Shown one piece after another: positions 27,170 through 35,634 of a stretch of DNA of 64,000 nt. How positions within the stretch are numbered: position 1 is the stretch's first letter; each line of letters begins with the position of its first letter. A model generated the notes under the pieces. It was not told the DNA's origin. It searched no databases and was given only the letters and a program-made list of their open reading frames with translations. Made by a program: the position numbers and the translations under genes. This DNA is from Betaproteobacteria bacterium. Lineage in GTDB: Bacteria > Pseudomonadota > Gammaproteobacteria > Burkholderiales > Rhodocyclaceae. The stretch is from assembly GCA_016705475.1 (NCBI GenBank), contig JADIYD010000010.1, positions 186,001-250,000 of the forward strand. Direction: 5' to 3'.

Positions 27170-29191
27170 TTGGGTGAGTCGGGCGACACGGTGATTTTGG
27201 ACAGGGCGAACTCAGGCTGGCAAAAACGGGCAACTCTTGCCCTGTGCCTGTTGTTTTTCAGTGGCGCCCCCCTTGCCCAGTCAGACGTTGATCTGGCAGA
27301 TTTACCGCTCGAGCAACTGATGCTCCGTGAGGCCGTTCCGGTCGCGCAGATGGCCCAGCAGATCAGCGATTCTCCGTCGGCGGTGAGCATCGTGACGGCA
27401 GCGGATATTCGCGCCTTTGGCTACCGGACGCTGGCCGACGTGATCAACAGCCTGCGCGGTCTCTACACGACTTACGATCGCCGCTATCAATACATGGGCG
27501 GTCGTGGCTTTGGCGCTTCGGATGACTACGCCGGCCGCATCATGCTGCTGGTCGACGGTTATGCCACGCAGGACAGCCTGTTCAACCAGGCTTACATCGA
27601 CGAATCCGGCCTGCTCGACCTTGAACTGGTCGAACGCGTCGAGTATGTCCCGGGTACCGGTTCTGTTACCTACGGCAATAACGCGTTGCTGGGCATCATC
27701 AATGTGGTGACCAAAAAGGGGCGTGATTTCAATGCTGCCCAGTTGTCCGCCGAGGTTTCCAGCCATCGCGGGCAGAAGCAGCGGGCTACCTACGGCAAAC
27801 GTTTTGAGAATGGGGCGGACGTGTTGTTCTCCGCTTCGGCGCTTGACGTCCACGGACGTAACCTCTATTTCCCGGCCTACGATACGCCGACCACGAACAA
27901 CGGTATCGCCGACAATCAGGATGGCGAGACCAACAAGCGGGTCTTCGGAAAATTTGCCTACGAGGGGCTGACCATCGAGGGTGCCTATGTCGACCGCAAG
28001 AAAATGCTGCCGACCAATCCCAGCAGCTCCACTGCATTTAACGCGCCATTTTCGGTGCGCGATGAGAACGCTTTCCTCAACCTTTCTTACCAGACAACGC
28101 TGGGCTTGTGGCTGAAATCCCTGTCGCGCTTCTATTCCGGCCACTATGCCTACGACGCATGGCGCGAATTTGCGGACTATAGTACTGACAACCTCAAATA
28201 TGGGCGGCGCGAATACCATGGCCAATGGTGGGGATTCGACCAGAAATTCGTCGGCAACTGGTTTCTGGATCACACGATGGTCTTCGGCTTCGAGTTTCGC
28301 AACGATTACCGGCAGCAGTTCCGACGGTCGTATTTGTCTCCCGAAAAAGCGCTTCTCGAGGTGTATAGCGATTCATTGTCGCGGCGTACGGCCAGCTTTT
28401 ACCTGACCGATGAATACCGCATCAACGAGCGCTGGTCGCTCAACCTTGGGGCGCGCTATGACGATCCGAGCGATCTGGCCGGCAACTGGAGTCCGCGTCT
28501 GGCGGTGATCTACCAGCCAACTCCGCAGACGACCTTGAAGGCCTCGTATAGCGAAGCCTTCCGGATGCCCCATGCCTACGAACGCTTCATTTACGAAGCA
28601 GCTGCTGCACCCGAGTTTGTCGCTGCCTCGGAATTCGTGCTGCAACACGAGTTTTCGCGCGACACGCGCCTGACCGGTTCAGTATATCGCTATCGCCGGA
28701 GCGGGCAGTTGGTTTACAGCGACGCGCTGGGAGACTATGTGGACAGCGGAAAAAGTCACGCGCATGGCCTCGAAGTCGAACTGGAACGCCTTTGGAAAGG
28801 TGGAATTCGATCCCGTGGCAGCATGGCCTGGCAGAACTCCACGGATACCGACGGGAGGGCACTGGCCAATTCGCCCAATGTTTTGGGCAAACTTAACGTC
28901 AGCTTTCCGGTGTTCGACGGCGCGATTCGCACCGGGATAGATGCGCAATACCTTGGTTCCCGGTTGACTTTGGAACGGCGTCGGATCAGTGGTGTTGGCC
29001 TGGCAAACCTGACGTTTTCCAGCGAGCGCAAGTGGCATGGCCTGTCGGCCTCGTTCAGTATTCGCAACCTGTTCGACCGTGAATACGAGGTCGTTTCGCC
29101 ATTTGACTGGCGCCCTGTCAGCAACGTCGCGCAGGATACCCTGCGCATGGATGGCAGAACCTACTGGGTCCAGGTTAACCTCGATCTGTGA
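27170..29191 (+). CDS. TonB-dependent outer-membrane receptor
   Basis: 673 aa. After a signal peptide (ATLALCLLFFSGAPLAQ) comes the plug domain (SPSAVSIVTAADIRAFGYRTLADVINSLRGL and VERVEYVPGTGSVTYGNNALLGIINVVTKKG) and a beta-barrel ending with the outer-membrane signature of a terminal aromatic-rich strand, TYWVQVNLDL. A TonB box is not obvious. The frame seems to start at TTG 27170 behind a strikingly A+T-rich leader (27040-27165), which could hold an iron- or other metal-responsive promoter, though I see no clear Fur box. The ligand (siderophore, vitamin B12, copper) cannot be told. Confidence 0.9.
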   Translation: MGESGDTVILDRANSGWQKRATLALCLLFFSGAPLAQSDVDLADLPLEQLMLREAVPVAQMAQQISDSPSAVSIVTAADIRAFGYRTLADVINSLRGLYTTYDRRYQYMGGRGFGASDDYAGRIMLLVDGYATQDSLFNQAYIDESGLLDLELVERVEYVPGTGSVTYGNNALLGIINVVTKKGRDFNAAQLSAEVSSHRGQKQRATYGKRFENGADVLFSASALDVHGRNLYFPAYDTPTTNNGIADNQDGETNKRVFGKFAYEGLTIEGAYVDRKKMLPTNPSSSTAFNAPFSVRDENAFLNLSYQTTLGLWLKSLSRFYSGHYAYDAWREFADYSTDNLKYGRREYHGQWWGFDQKFVGNWFLDHTMVFGFEFRNDYRQQFRRSYLSPEKALLEVYSDSLSRRTASFYLTDEYRINERWSLNLGARYDDPSDLAGNWSPRLAVIYQPTPQTTLKASYSEAFRMPHAYERFIYEAAAAPEFVAASEFVLQHEFSRDTRLTGSVYRYRRSGQLVYSDALGDYVDSGKSHAHGLEVELERLWKGGIRSRGSMAWQNSTDTDGRALANSPNVLGKLNVSFPVFDGAIRTGIDAQYLGSRLTLERRRISGVGLANLTFSSERKWHGLSASFSIRNLFDREYEVVSPFDWRPVSNVAQDTLRMDGRTYWVQVNLDL

Positions 29192-29241
29192 GATTTATTG
29201 CGCGTCGTTTCCGGCGAAACAGCGGCTGGCTGCCGTTCCGC

Positions 29242-30123
29242 TCAGGAAGATAGCCGGTCGTCTGCTGCCTCGGCCTGACGCGCCGCCTGGACCTGCTCAT
29301 CAGGGGCGCCGATACGCTCCAGCAGGTTGCTGTGGCTCATGTGGAGCAGGGCCTCGATGGCGCGATAGTCGTCCGGCAGTGCCGGATCGTTCCAGCCATT
29401 GGCCGAGTGGCGGGCCAGATCGACAGCAAGAACCACGTTCCTGACATTGGCGATTTCAGCATCGGCCGGCTTCAACAGCGAACAGAGGAGCGGAGGCAAA
29501 CCCCAGTGGGCGATCAGCTCGACGGCGATCTCGTCGAGCGGGGCGCCAAAAACTTCCTGCTGAATCTGACTGCTGCGTCGTCCCGGTTCGCTGGCCAATC
29601 GCTCCTTGGCACGGATGGCGAGGTTCGGAGCGAAACACCACATGAGGATTTCGACCAGGTCATGGAGCAAGGCGGCCATGGCGATTTCGTCGAAGCTGAC
29701 GTTCTGGCGCTGCAATGCCCAATCACGGGCCCATTGCGAGGCTGTACGGGAGCGGGCAATGACCTTGAGCAGGCCGAGCATGGCTTTCGGGTAGCCTTTG
29801 AGCTGCTGCTCGAGGATGGGCGGGTTGCGAATGCTGTTGTAAAAATTTTGCGTCCCGATCATGACGAGCGCCCGTTCGATGGTCGTGATATCGGCTGACT
29901 GGCTGCGTGAGCGGTTGGCCTGCATGTATTGAAAAAGACGCAAGGTCATCAGCGGATCGTGAGCGATGACCGAAGCCAGTTTTCGGGTATTGATCGTGTC
30001 CGCCGTGTCGCGCAGTTCGTCGAGTTGCTGCGCTGTATGGCGCAGGATCGGGACTTCGATGGTCTTGAAATGATCGACCCAGGGGGCAACGCCCGGGAAG
30101 GGGAAGTCGATCATCAAGGTCAT
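29242..30123 (-). CDS. HDOD domain signalling protein
   Basis: 293 aa. The HDOD fold spans most of the protein: LASVIAHDPLMTLRLFQYMQ near residue 50, a central helix set, and AALLHDLVEILMWCFAP near 150, which retains an HD pair, then ELIAHWGLPPLLCSLL. HDOD proteins usually act without hydrolase activity in signalling or chemotaxis-like control. The start lies 21 bases from the stop of the REC-REC gene upstream on the same strand, so the two probably form an operon. Confidence 0.88.
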   Translation of the reverse strand: MTLMIDFPFPGVAPWVDHFKTIEVPILRHTAQQLDELRDTADTINTRKLASVIAHDPLMTLRLFQYMQANRSRSQSADITTIERALVMIGTQNFYNSIRNPPILEQQLKGYPKAMLGLLKVIARSRTASQWARDWALQRQNVSFDEIAMAALLHDLVEILMWCFAPNLAIRAKERLASEPGRRSSQIQQEVFGAPLDEIAVELIAHWGLPPLLCSLLKPADAEIANVRNVVLAVDLARHSANGWNDPALPDDYRAIEALLHMSHSNLLERIGAPDEQVQAARQAEAADDRLSS

Positions 30124-30143
30124 GGCAGTGAACCTTTCTTCGC

Positions 30144-30956
30144 TTAGGTGTTGAACAGCTGTTTCAGGAATTTTTCGACATAGGCCGGGCGAACCGGCTT
30201 GACGATGTAGCCACGGGCACCCAGTCCGGCGGCCTGCTGAACAATGGTCCGCGAGGTGTCGCCCGTCACCATGACCACCGACGTTTTCGGGCTGGCCTCG
30301 AGAATTCTGGGCAGGGCTTCGAGGCCACCCAGAATGGGCATGCTGACGTCGAGAAACAGCACCGTGGGCTGGTGGGTCGTGGCAGCGCGGATGGCTTCTT
30401 CACCATTGGCCGCCTGGCCGACGACGTTGAGGCCCAACTCGGTGAGCAGGCCTTTGAGCAGCAGACGGATCGAGCTATTGTCGTCGGCGATGACTGCGGT
30501 TGCCTGTTTGCGGGGGGCGGCTTTGGCACCGGCTCCGGCTTGCGGGGGCTGCGCTCTTGGCGCAGTCTGCGATGATGCATTTGTTGTGGCAAGGCGGCGG
30601 GCTTCGCAAACCTGCTGCAACTCATCAATGACCTGTTTCTGGCCGAATGGCTTGCGCAGGAATCCGGCCGAACCGGCATCGGCCGCCTTGGCTTCGATGT
30701 CTGGCGCAACCGAGGCGGTAATGAACAGCACGTCGATGTCGGGGTGCGACGAGTTGATTTCGCACAGGATGTCGAGGCCATCGCGGCCCGGCAATTGATA
30801 GTCGAGGCAGACGATTTCGGGTGACAGCTTGCGTACGGCGTCCATGACGCCATTGCCTTCCTCGAGCGTGCCAACCACCGTGTAGCCCTGGCTGGATAGC
30901 AGGCTGGTCAGCAGATCCCGCATCGAGGCATTGTCATCAACAATCAGAACGCGCAT
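30144..30956 (-). CDS. Double receiver-domain response regulator (REC-REC)
   Basis: 270 aa with two receiver domains and no output domain. First: IVDDNASMRDLL, phospho-Asp D52 in VCLDYQLPG, Lys in GFLRKPF. Second: VIADDNSSIRLLL, phospho-Asp D203 in LFLDVSMP, Lys in GYIVKPV. They are joined by an Ala/Pro/Gln-rich linker (about 125-150). It probably signals through the downstream HDOD protein. No histidine kinase is adjacent. Confidence 0.9.
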   Translation of the reverse strand: MRVLIVDDNASMRDLLTSLLSSQGYTVVGTLEEGNGVMDAVRKLSPEIVCLDYQLPGRDGLDILCEINSSHPDIDVLFITASVAPDIEAKAADAGSAGFLRKPFGQKQVIDELQQVCEARRLATTNASSQTAPRAQPPQAGAGAKAAPRKQATAVIADDNSSIRLLLKGLLTELGLNVVGQAANGEEAIRAATTHQPTVLFLDVSMPILGGLEALPRILEASPKTSVVMVTGDTSRTIVQQAAGLGARGYIVKPVRPAYVEKFLKQLFNT

Positions 30957-31064
30957 TCAGAACATTCCTGCAGTTTCGTTGGGTTCGGATTTCGCTCGAT
31001 TCGGGCGAATCGCTTGTGACGCTTATGTTAGCTGTGAAATGGAAAAAATTGACAGACACAAATC

Positions 31065-31093
31065 AAAACGCCTCCCGGGGGCGGAGGCGTTTT
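31065..31093. terminator. Bidirectional hairpin downstream of cysN
   Basis: A perfect 11-bp stem, AAAACGCCTCC with GGAGGCGTTTT, around a CGGGGGC loop. It lies just beyond the cysN stop for minus-strand transcription; copy 6 of the dispersed motif fills the space between. Confidence 0.8.
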
Positions 31094-31128
31094 CGATTTT
31101 GGGCTTTTTTTCCGGTTGACCGTGGAAT
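31090..31128 (+). repeat. Dispersed 40-bp motif, copy 6
   Basis: TTTTCGATTTTGGGC then TTTTTCCGGTTGACCGTGG, the exact core. It abuts the cysN stop codon and the hairpin at 31065. Confidence 0.88.
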
Positions 31129-32400
31129 TCAGAGAATCATCCCGGCGCCGACGGTGTTGTTGTTGCTCTCATCGATGATGATGAAAGCCCCGGTTCCCCG
31201 ATTTTCCAGGTAAGGGTCAGCGAATAGCGGCTGGGCCAGCTTGAAGGTGACTTGCGCGATGTCGTTCATCGCCAGCTTTTCGGCCGGGACTTTTTCCAGG
31301 GTGTTCACATCGAGGCGATGGTCGATGGCGGCCAGCTTGGCTTTCGAGTCGCGCGTCGTGTGGCGGATAAGGTAGGTGCGGGCGCGGTCCATCGGGGCTT
31401 CGGCCATCCAGCAGACGGTGGCTTCAATCTGTTTGACGGCAGCCGGCACTTCACTCGACTTGACGATCATGTCGCCTCGTGAGGTGTCGATTTCGTCGGC
31501 CAGCAACAGGGTGATGGATTGTTCGCAGAAGGCTTCGCTGATATCCACACCGCCGAGTTGCACCGCTTTCACGGTCGACTCGCGGCCGGAGGGCAAAACG
31601 GTGACGGCATCGCCGACCTTGATGCGACCAGATTCGATACGGCCCATGAAGCCACGGTAGTCGTGCAGGTCCGGGTTGGCCGAATCCTGCGGTCGACAGA
31701 CGTACTGGACCGGAAAGCGGAATTTCTCGGTGTGCTCGGTATGCGCAGCCGGGGCTACTTCCAGCATTTCGAGCAGGGTCGGGCCTTCGTACCAGTTCAG
31801 GTTGTCGCCGCGGTCGACGATCATGTCGCCGTTCAAGGCGGAAAGCGGAATGAAGCGGATGTCTTCGATGCCGACCTTGGCAGCGAATTCAAGATATTCG
31901 CCCTTGATCCGTTCATAGGTTTCCTGCGAGTAATCGGCGAGGTCCATCTTGTTGATGGCGACGATCAGGTGCGGAATGCCGACCAGCGCCGCGAGCTTGG
32001 AATGGCGGCGGGTCTGGGTCAGCATGCCCTTGCGCGCATCGATCAGGATGATGGCGAGGTTGGCGGTCGAGGCGGCGGTGACCATGTTGCGGGTGTACTG
32101 CTCGTGGCCCGGGGCGTCGGCGATGATGTACTTGCGCGTGCCGGTCGAGAAGTAGCGGTAGGCGACGTCGATGGTGATGCCCTGTTCGCGCTCGGCTTGC
32201 AGGCCGTCGGTCAGCAGCGACAGGTCAACCGCGCCCATGCCGCGCTTTTCCGAGGTCTTGGCGATGGCGCTCAGCGTGTCGGCGAGAATGGTCTTGGTGT
32301 CGAACAGCAGGCGGCCGATCAGGGTGCTCTTGCCGTCATCGACGCTGCCGCAGGTCAGAAAGCGCAGCAGGCCGTGATCTTCAACTTGATGGGCGCTCAT
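31129..32400 (-). CDS. cysN: Sulfate adenylyltransferase large subunit
   Basis: GTPase subunit of ATP sulfurylase, making adenylylsulfate for sulfate assimilation. 423 aa, without a fused CysC kinase domain. G motifs: GSVDDGKSTLIGRLL (P-loop), DAPGHEQYTRNM (G3), NKMDLADYS (G4). Elongation-factor-type beta-barrel domains follow. Its start overlaps the cysD stop, so the subunits are translationally coupled. Confidence 0.96.
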   Translation of the reverse strand: MSAHQVEDHGLLRFLTCGSVDDGKSTLIGRLLFDTKTILADTLSAIAKTSEKRGMGAVDLSLLTDGLQAEREQGITIDVAYRYFSTGTRKYIIADAPGHEQYTRNMVTAASTANLAIILIDARKGMLTQTRRHSKLAALVGIPHLIVAINKMDLADYSQETYERIKGEYLEFAAKVGIEDIRFIPLSALNGDMIVDRGDNLNWYEGPTLLEMLEVAPAAHTEHTEKFRFPVQYVCRPQDSANPDLHDYRGFMGRIESGRIKVGDAVTVLPSGRESTVKAVQLGGVDISEAFCEQSITLLLADEIDTSRGDMIVKSSEVPAAVKQIEATVCWMAEAPMDRARTYLIRHTTRDSKAKLAAIDHRLDVNTLEKVPAEKLAMNDIAQVTFKLAQPLFADPYLENRGTGAFIIIDESNNNTVGAGMIL

Positions 32401-33329
32401 CAGAAATAACCCTCTTTCTTGCGTTGTTCCATGGAGGCGTCGCTGGTCTGGTCGTCCAGACGGGTAGCGCCGCGCTCGGTGATGGTGGTGGTGGCAGTTT
32501 CGAAAACGATCTTGCTGACGTCGTCGGCATCCGACTCGACCGGCGCCGTGCAGGAGATGTCGCCGACGGTGCGGAAACGCACCTGCAGGTCGATGATTTC
32601 TTCACCGTCCTTGGAGGGGTTGGCGACGCCGCCACCGACCAGCGGCACGTTGACCGGCACGATGGAACCCTGGCGCATGACGATCGGGCGCTTGTGGGCG
32701 AAGTAGATCGACGGCAATTCGAGGCCTTCGCGCTCGATGTATTGCCAGACGTCCATTTCCGTCCAGTTCGAGATCGGGAAGGCGCGAATGTTCTCGCCCT
32801 TGTGGCTGCGCGCGTTGTACAGGCTCCACAGTTCCGGGCGCTGGTTTTTCGGGTCCCACTGACCGAATTCGTCACGGAAGCTGAAGATGCGTTCCTTGGC
32901 GCGGGCTTTTTCCTCGTCGCGACGGGCGCCGCCGATGCAGGCGTCGAAACCGAATTCCTCGATGGCTTCGAGCAGCGTCACCGACTGGTGCTTGTTGCGC
33001 GATTCGCCTTCGTGTTTCAGGACGACTGTGCCGCGGGCCATGGAATCCTCAACCGAACGGACGATCAGGCGCTCACCGAGTTCGGCTGCGCGTTTGTCGC
33101 GGAAGGCAACGACTTCCTTGTAATTGTGGCCGGTGTCGATGTGCATCAGCGGGAAGGGGAACTTGCCCGGGCGGAAAGCCTTTTCGGCCAGGCGCAGCAT
33201 GCAGATCGAGTCCTTGCCGCCGGAGAACAGCAGCACCGGGTTGGAACACTGGCCGGCCACTTCGCGCATGATGTGGATGGCTTCGGCCTCGAGCCAGTCG
33301 AGGTGGGAGAGGGTGGAACGTTGGGTCAT
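32400..33329 (-). CDS. cysD: Sulfate adenylyltransferase small subunit
   Basis: Catalytic PP-loop subunit of ATP sulfurylase, about 309 aa. The PP-loop LLFSGGKDSICMLRL lies near residue 37; HIDTGHNYKEV, GGARRDEEKARAKERIFSFRD and FPISNWTEMDVWQYIEREG are family blocks. ATG 33329 (MTQRSTLSHLDWLEAE) matches the usual start; the frame extends to 33401 without support. The upstream region 33330-33540 is A+T-rich (AATATTCTTTTAAGAAC near 33395) and may carry CysB sites, not proven. Confidence 0.96.
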   Translation of the reverse strand: MTQRSTLSHLDWLEAEAIHIMREVAGQCSNPVLLFSGGKDSICMLRLAEKAFRPGKFPFPLMHIDTGHNYKEVVAFRDKRAAELGERLIVRSVEDSMARGTVVLKHEGESRNKHQSVTLLEAIEEFGFDACIGGARRDEEKARAKERIFSFRDEFGQWDPKNQRPELWSLYNARSHKGENIRAFPISNWTEMDVWQYIEREGLELPSIYFAHKRPIVMRQGSIVPVNVPLVGGGVANPSKDGEEIIDLQVRFRTVGDISCTAPVESDADDVSKIVFETATTTITERGATRLDDQTSDASMEQRKKEGYF

Positions 33330-33540
33330 TGCAGGTGAATCCGCGTGGATTGTCGAATGGCCGCCATTGTAGCAAAGGCCTAAATATTCTTTTAAGAACA
33401 AGTGCTCATCTTGTTATCTCGAATGGTTATAAAGATTGGGCGTATTGGTCAAACAGGTATGCCCAATTCCGATCAGGACAAAGCCATCCCGCTCCGTCAT
33501 TTGGCCTGCAGGGTCATCGCGGCGCGCGAACGAATGCTGA

Positions 33541-33582
33541 GTACTTCAGAATTGGCAAAAATTTCCGGTTGACCGCAATAAC
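33541..33582 (+). repeat. Dispersed 40-bp motif, copy 7
   Basis: TACTTCAGAATTGGC, then AAATTTCCGGTTGACCGC. It lies in the 33402-33870 gap, which otherwise shows no gene. Copies 7 and 8 are direct repeats around the 115-aa frame at 33871. Confidence 0.75.
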
Positions 33583-33870
33583 CGGATACAGGCCGTGGAT
33601 TGGCCGGTAATGCGGGGTTTTGGCTCGCTCTCGCGTCGCGGCCAGAACAAGGCGCTGGGGGACGTTCACTGTGGCCGGTGCTGCCCGTTGCTAGTAGCGC
33701 ACGTGCCAGTGCTTGCGAAAAGTGTCGAAAATACTTACACGGCCCAAATTGCTAAAATCGTTTCCCGTTGTGCTGGTGGGCTTTCCAGACGTAGGCATCA
33801 TGCTTGCTAACTGTTCGAGATCGGTTTTTGTGTCAGCCGAGGATGTTGGCGAATTGGAGACGAGAAGCAG

Positions 33871-34218
33871 ATGAAGGAAGCCGAAAATCCGGGTGAGAAA
33901 ATACTCACAATCCTGCTCGAAGCCCTGACCACGATTTCATATCTTAGAGGGAACGACGCGCGGGCGGCCAGCATCGCCGAATATGCCCTGGATCAATACG
34001 AAAATGCCTTGCGCTGTGCCGGGCGTTCTGAGGGCGTTGGCGAGCTGCAATATTTGCCCGGCCTGTGTCCGGAGCAGCGCAATCTTCTTGCTCTCCGGCG
34101 CAGAAACGACAGGCGGTCCATCAACTGCGGCCCGCCCGCAGGGCGGGCAGAACAAAGGCTCGGTGCGGATCGCCGAATGAATTCGGATCGCCGTAGTCAG
34201 GAGCAGACTTACAGTTGA
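33871..34218 (+). CDS. Hypothetical protein, 115 aa
   Basis: Not recognised. A hydrophilic helical N-terminal half (EKILTILLEALTTISYLRG, then EYALDQYENALRCAG) and an arginine-rich tail with repeated D-R-R units (RNDRRS, GADRRMN, SDRRS). GAGACGAGAAGCAG precedes the ATG with acceptable spacing. A central stretch (ARRP/GGQ-coding palindrome GGCCCGCCCGCAGGGCGGGC near 34130) forms a hairpin in DNA. It lies alone between two copies of the dispersed motif. Possibly real, but chance is not excluded. Confidence 0.5.
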   Translation: MKEAENPGEKILTILLEALTTISYLRGNDARAASIAEYALDQYENALRCAGRSEGVGELQYLPGLCPEQRNLLALRRRNDRRSINCGPPAGRAEQRLGADRRMNSDRRSQEQTYS

Positions 34219-34303
34219 ACTATGTTGCATCAACAAAAAACCGGCCGGCGTCCAGGAAAAGCGCATCGCCTGCGGCGTGATCACTGTGCGCTGGGCGTCG
34301 TCG

Positions 34304-34345
34304 GTATTTCGTTTTTGGCCAAAATTTCCGGTTGACCGTAGCAAC
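34304..34345 (+). repeat. Dispersed 40-bp motif, copy 8
   Basis: GTATTTCGTTTTTGGCC, then AAATTTCCGGTTGACCGTAG. It ends 17 bases before the stop codon of the minus-strand lipoprotein gene. Confidence 0.82.
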
Positions 34346-34362
34346 CGCCGCCTACTGGATCA

Positions 34363-35634
34363 TCAGCACCCAATCACCTTGAATTCCACCCGCCGATCCA
34401 GCGCATCGCTGGCATCGTCGCGGCCGGTGCCGACCATCGTTTGCCGCGAGCCGACGCCGTTGGCGATCATCCGCTTGGCCAGTTTCGGCGCCGCTCCTTC
34501 CAGGCGCGCCTTGACGAATTCTGCCCGCAACAGCGACAGCCGTTCATTCAAGGGCTCGGGGCCGGTCGGGCTGGTGTGGCCGGTCACTTCCAGGCAACTG
34601 CCGACGCCCGATGTGCGCTGGGCGATGGCCTTTAGCCAGACCGGATACGGGCCGCTGAGTTTGGGATCGGTGACAAAAGCCGTCGACCCGGGCCGGAACA
34701 GGAATTTGACGGCCAGGCGCCGGTGCTCAAGGCCGTAATCGACGATCTTCCCGAAGGCCGTCGCCGCCTGTTGCTGGTGCCCCAGTTTCCAGTGGGCGAG
34801 GTAAATGCCGTTATGGACGCGAAACTGGTTGCCGGCCGGCGTCGCGAGAGCGTTGCCGTAGAGCTCCAGCGCATCCTGATAGCGTCCGGCATCGTAGGCA
34901 TCGATGGCTTCGGCGACCAGCGCGGCGGCGATGATGCGGTCGAGGTAGAGCGGGTTGATCGGGTCGCCGGCCTTGGTCCCTTGGCAGGTCTTGATGTAGC
35001 CCTCGGTCGCCGGGTCCTCCGACCAGGCCGGGGCATCGCGGAAGAAGGCCAGCGGCGTCGGGTCGACGCCATCCGGCAAGGCAAAGGCCAGGCCCTTGCT
35101 GACCAGCTTGCCGCTGCGCAGATCGGCCAGCGCCAGGCAAATCCGGTAGGCCTCGCGCGGCCCGGCCGTCTTGCGCTCGGCGTTGACGCCGGTGAAAGTG
35201 CCGATCAGCACAAGCGGGCTCTTGGCGACGTTGGCCGCCGAAAACGCCTTGACGTCGAACTGCGGATACTGCTCGCGCATCATGTTGGTCAGGCGGATGC
35301 CCATCGCCTGTGTGGCCACCGATTGCGCCCCGGTCATGCCGTCGATCAGCGGGTCGATAACCACCGCGTATTTGGCCTGCGCCGGCATGCCCTCGGCCGG
35401 CAGTTTGGCATTCTTGAATAAGGCCGTGGCTGCGCTCAACACGGCCTTGTCGTAGGCCTGGGTCGGCGGCGGGGCAGCGGGTGGCGTGGAAGATGATGGC
35501 TGGGAGCTGGTGGCGGGAGCGGCCGGCGTTGCCGGTTTCTCGCGCAGGCTGTCGCAACCCGTGGCGAGAAGGGCGACGCACAACACCGTTATGCAGAACC
35601 CGGCGGCACCCGTTTTGTGAAAAATGGTCGTCAT
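34363..35634 (-). CDS. Lipoprotein with OmpA-like C-terminal domain
   Basis: About 423 aa from ATG 35634. Lipobox LLATGC (Cys about residue 25), a Ser/Pro/Ala-rich tether, an alpha/beta central domain (VIDPLIDGMTGAQSVATQAM, resembling FlgO-like or CsgG-like folds only loosely), a TPR-like helical pair (ALVAEAIDAYDAGRYQDALELYGNAL) near 235, and a C-terminal OmpA-type domain (VTGHTSPTGPEPLNERLSLLRAEFVKARL ... DRRVEFKVIG). It should be anchored in the outer membrane with its C-terminus touching peptidoglycan. The start overlaps the TIR gene stop (ATGA), so the two are coupled. A longer frame to 36030 runs antisense-like through the TIR gene and is rejected. Confidence 0.82.
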   Translation of the reverse strand: MTTIFHKTGAAGFCITVLCVALLATGCDSLREKPATPAAPATSSQPSSSTPPAAPPPTQAYDKAVLSAATALFKNAKLPAEGMPAQAKYAVVIDPLIDGMTGAQSVATQAMGIRLTNMMREQYPQFDVKAFSAANVAKSPLVLIGTFTGVNAERKTAGPREAYRICLALADLRSGKLVSKGLAFALPDGVDPTPLAFFRDAPAWSEDPATEGYIKTCQGTKAGDPINPLYLDRIIAAALVAEAIDAYDAGRYQDALELYGNALATPAGNQFRVHNGIYLAHWKLGHQQQAATAFGKIVDYGLEHRRLAVKFLFRPGSTAFVTDPKLSGPYPVWLKAIAQRTSGVGSCLEVTGHTSPTGPEPLNERLSLLRAEFVKARLEGAAPKLAKRMIANGVGSRQTMVGTGRDDASDALDRRVEFKVIGC

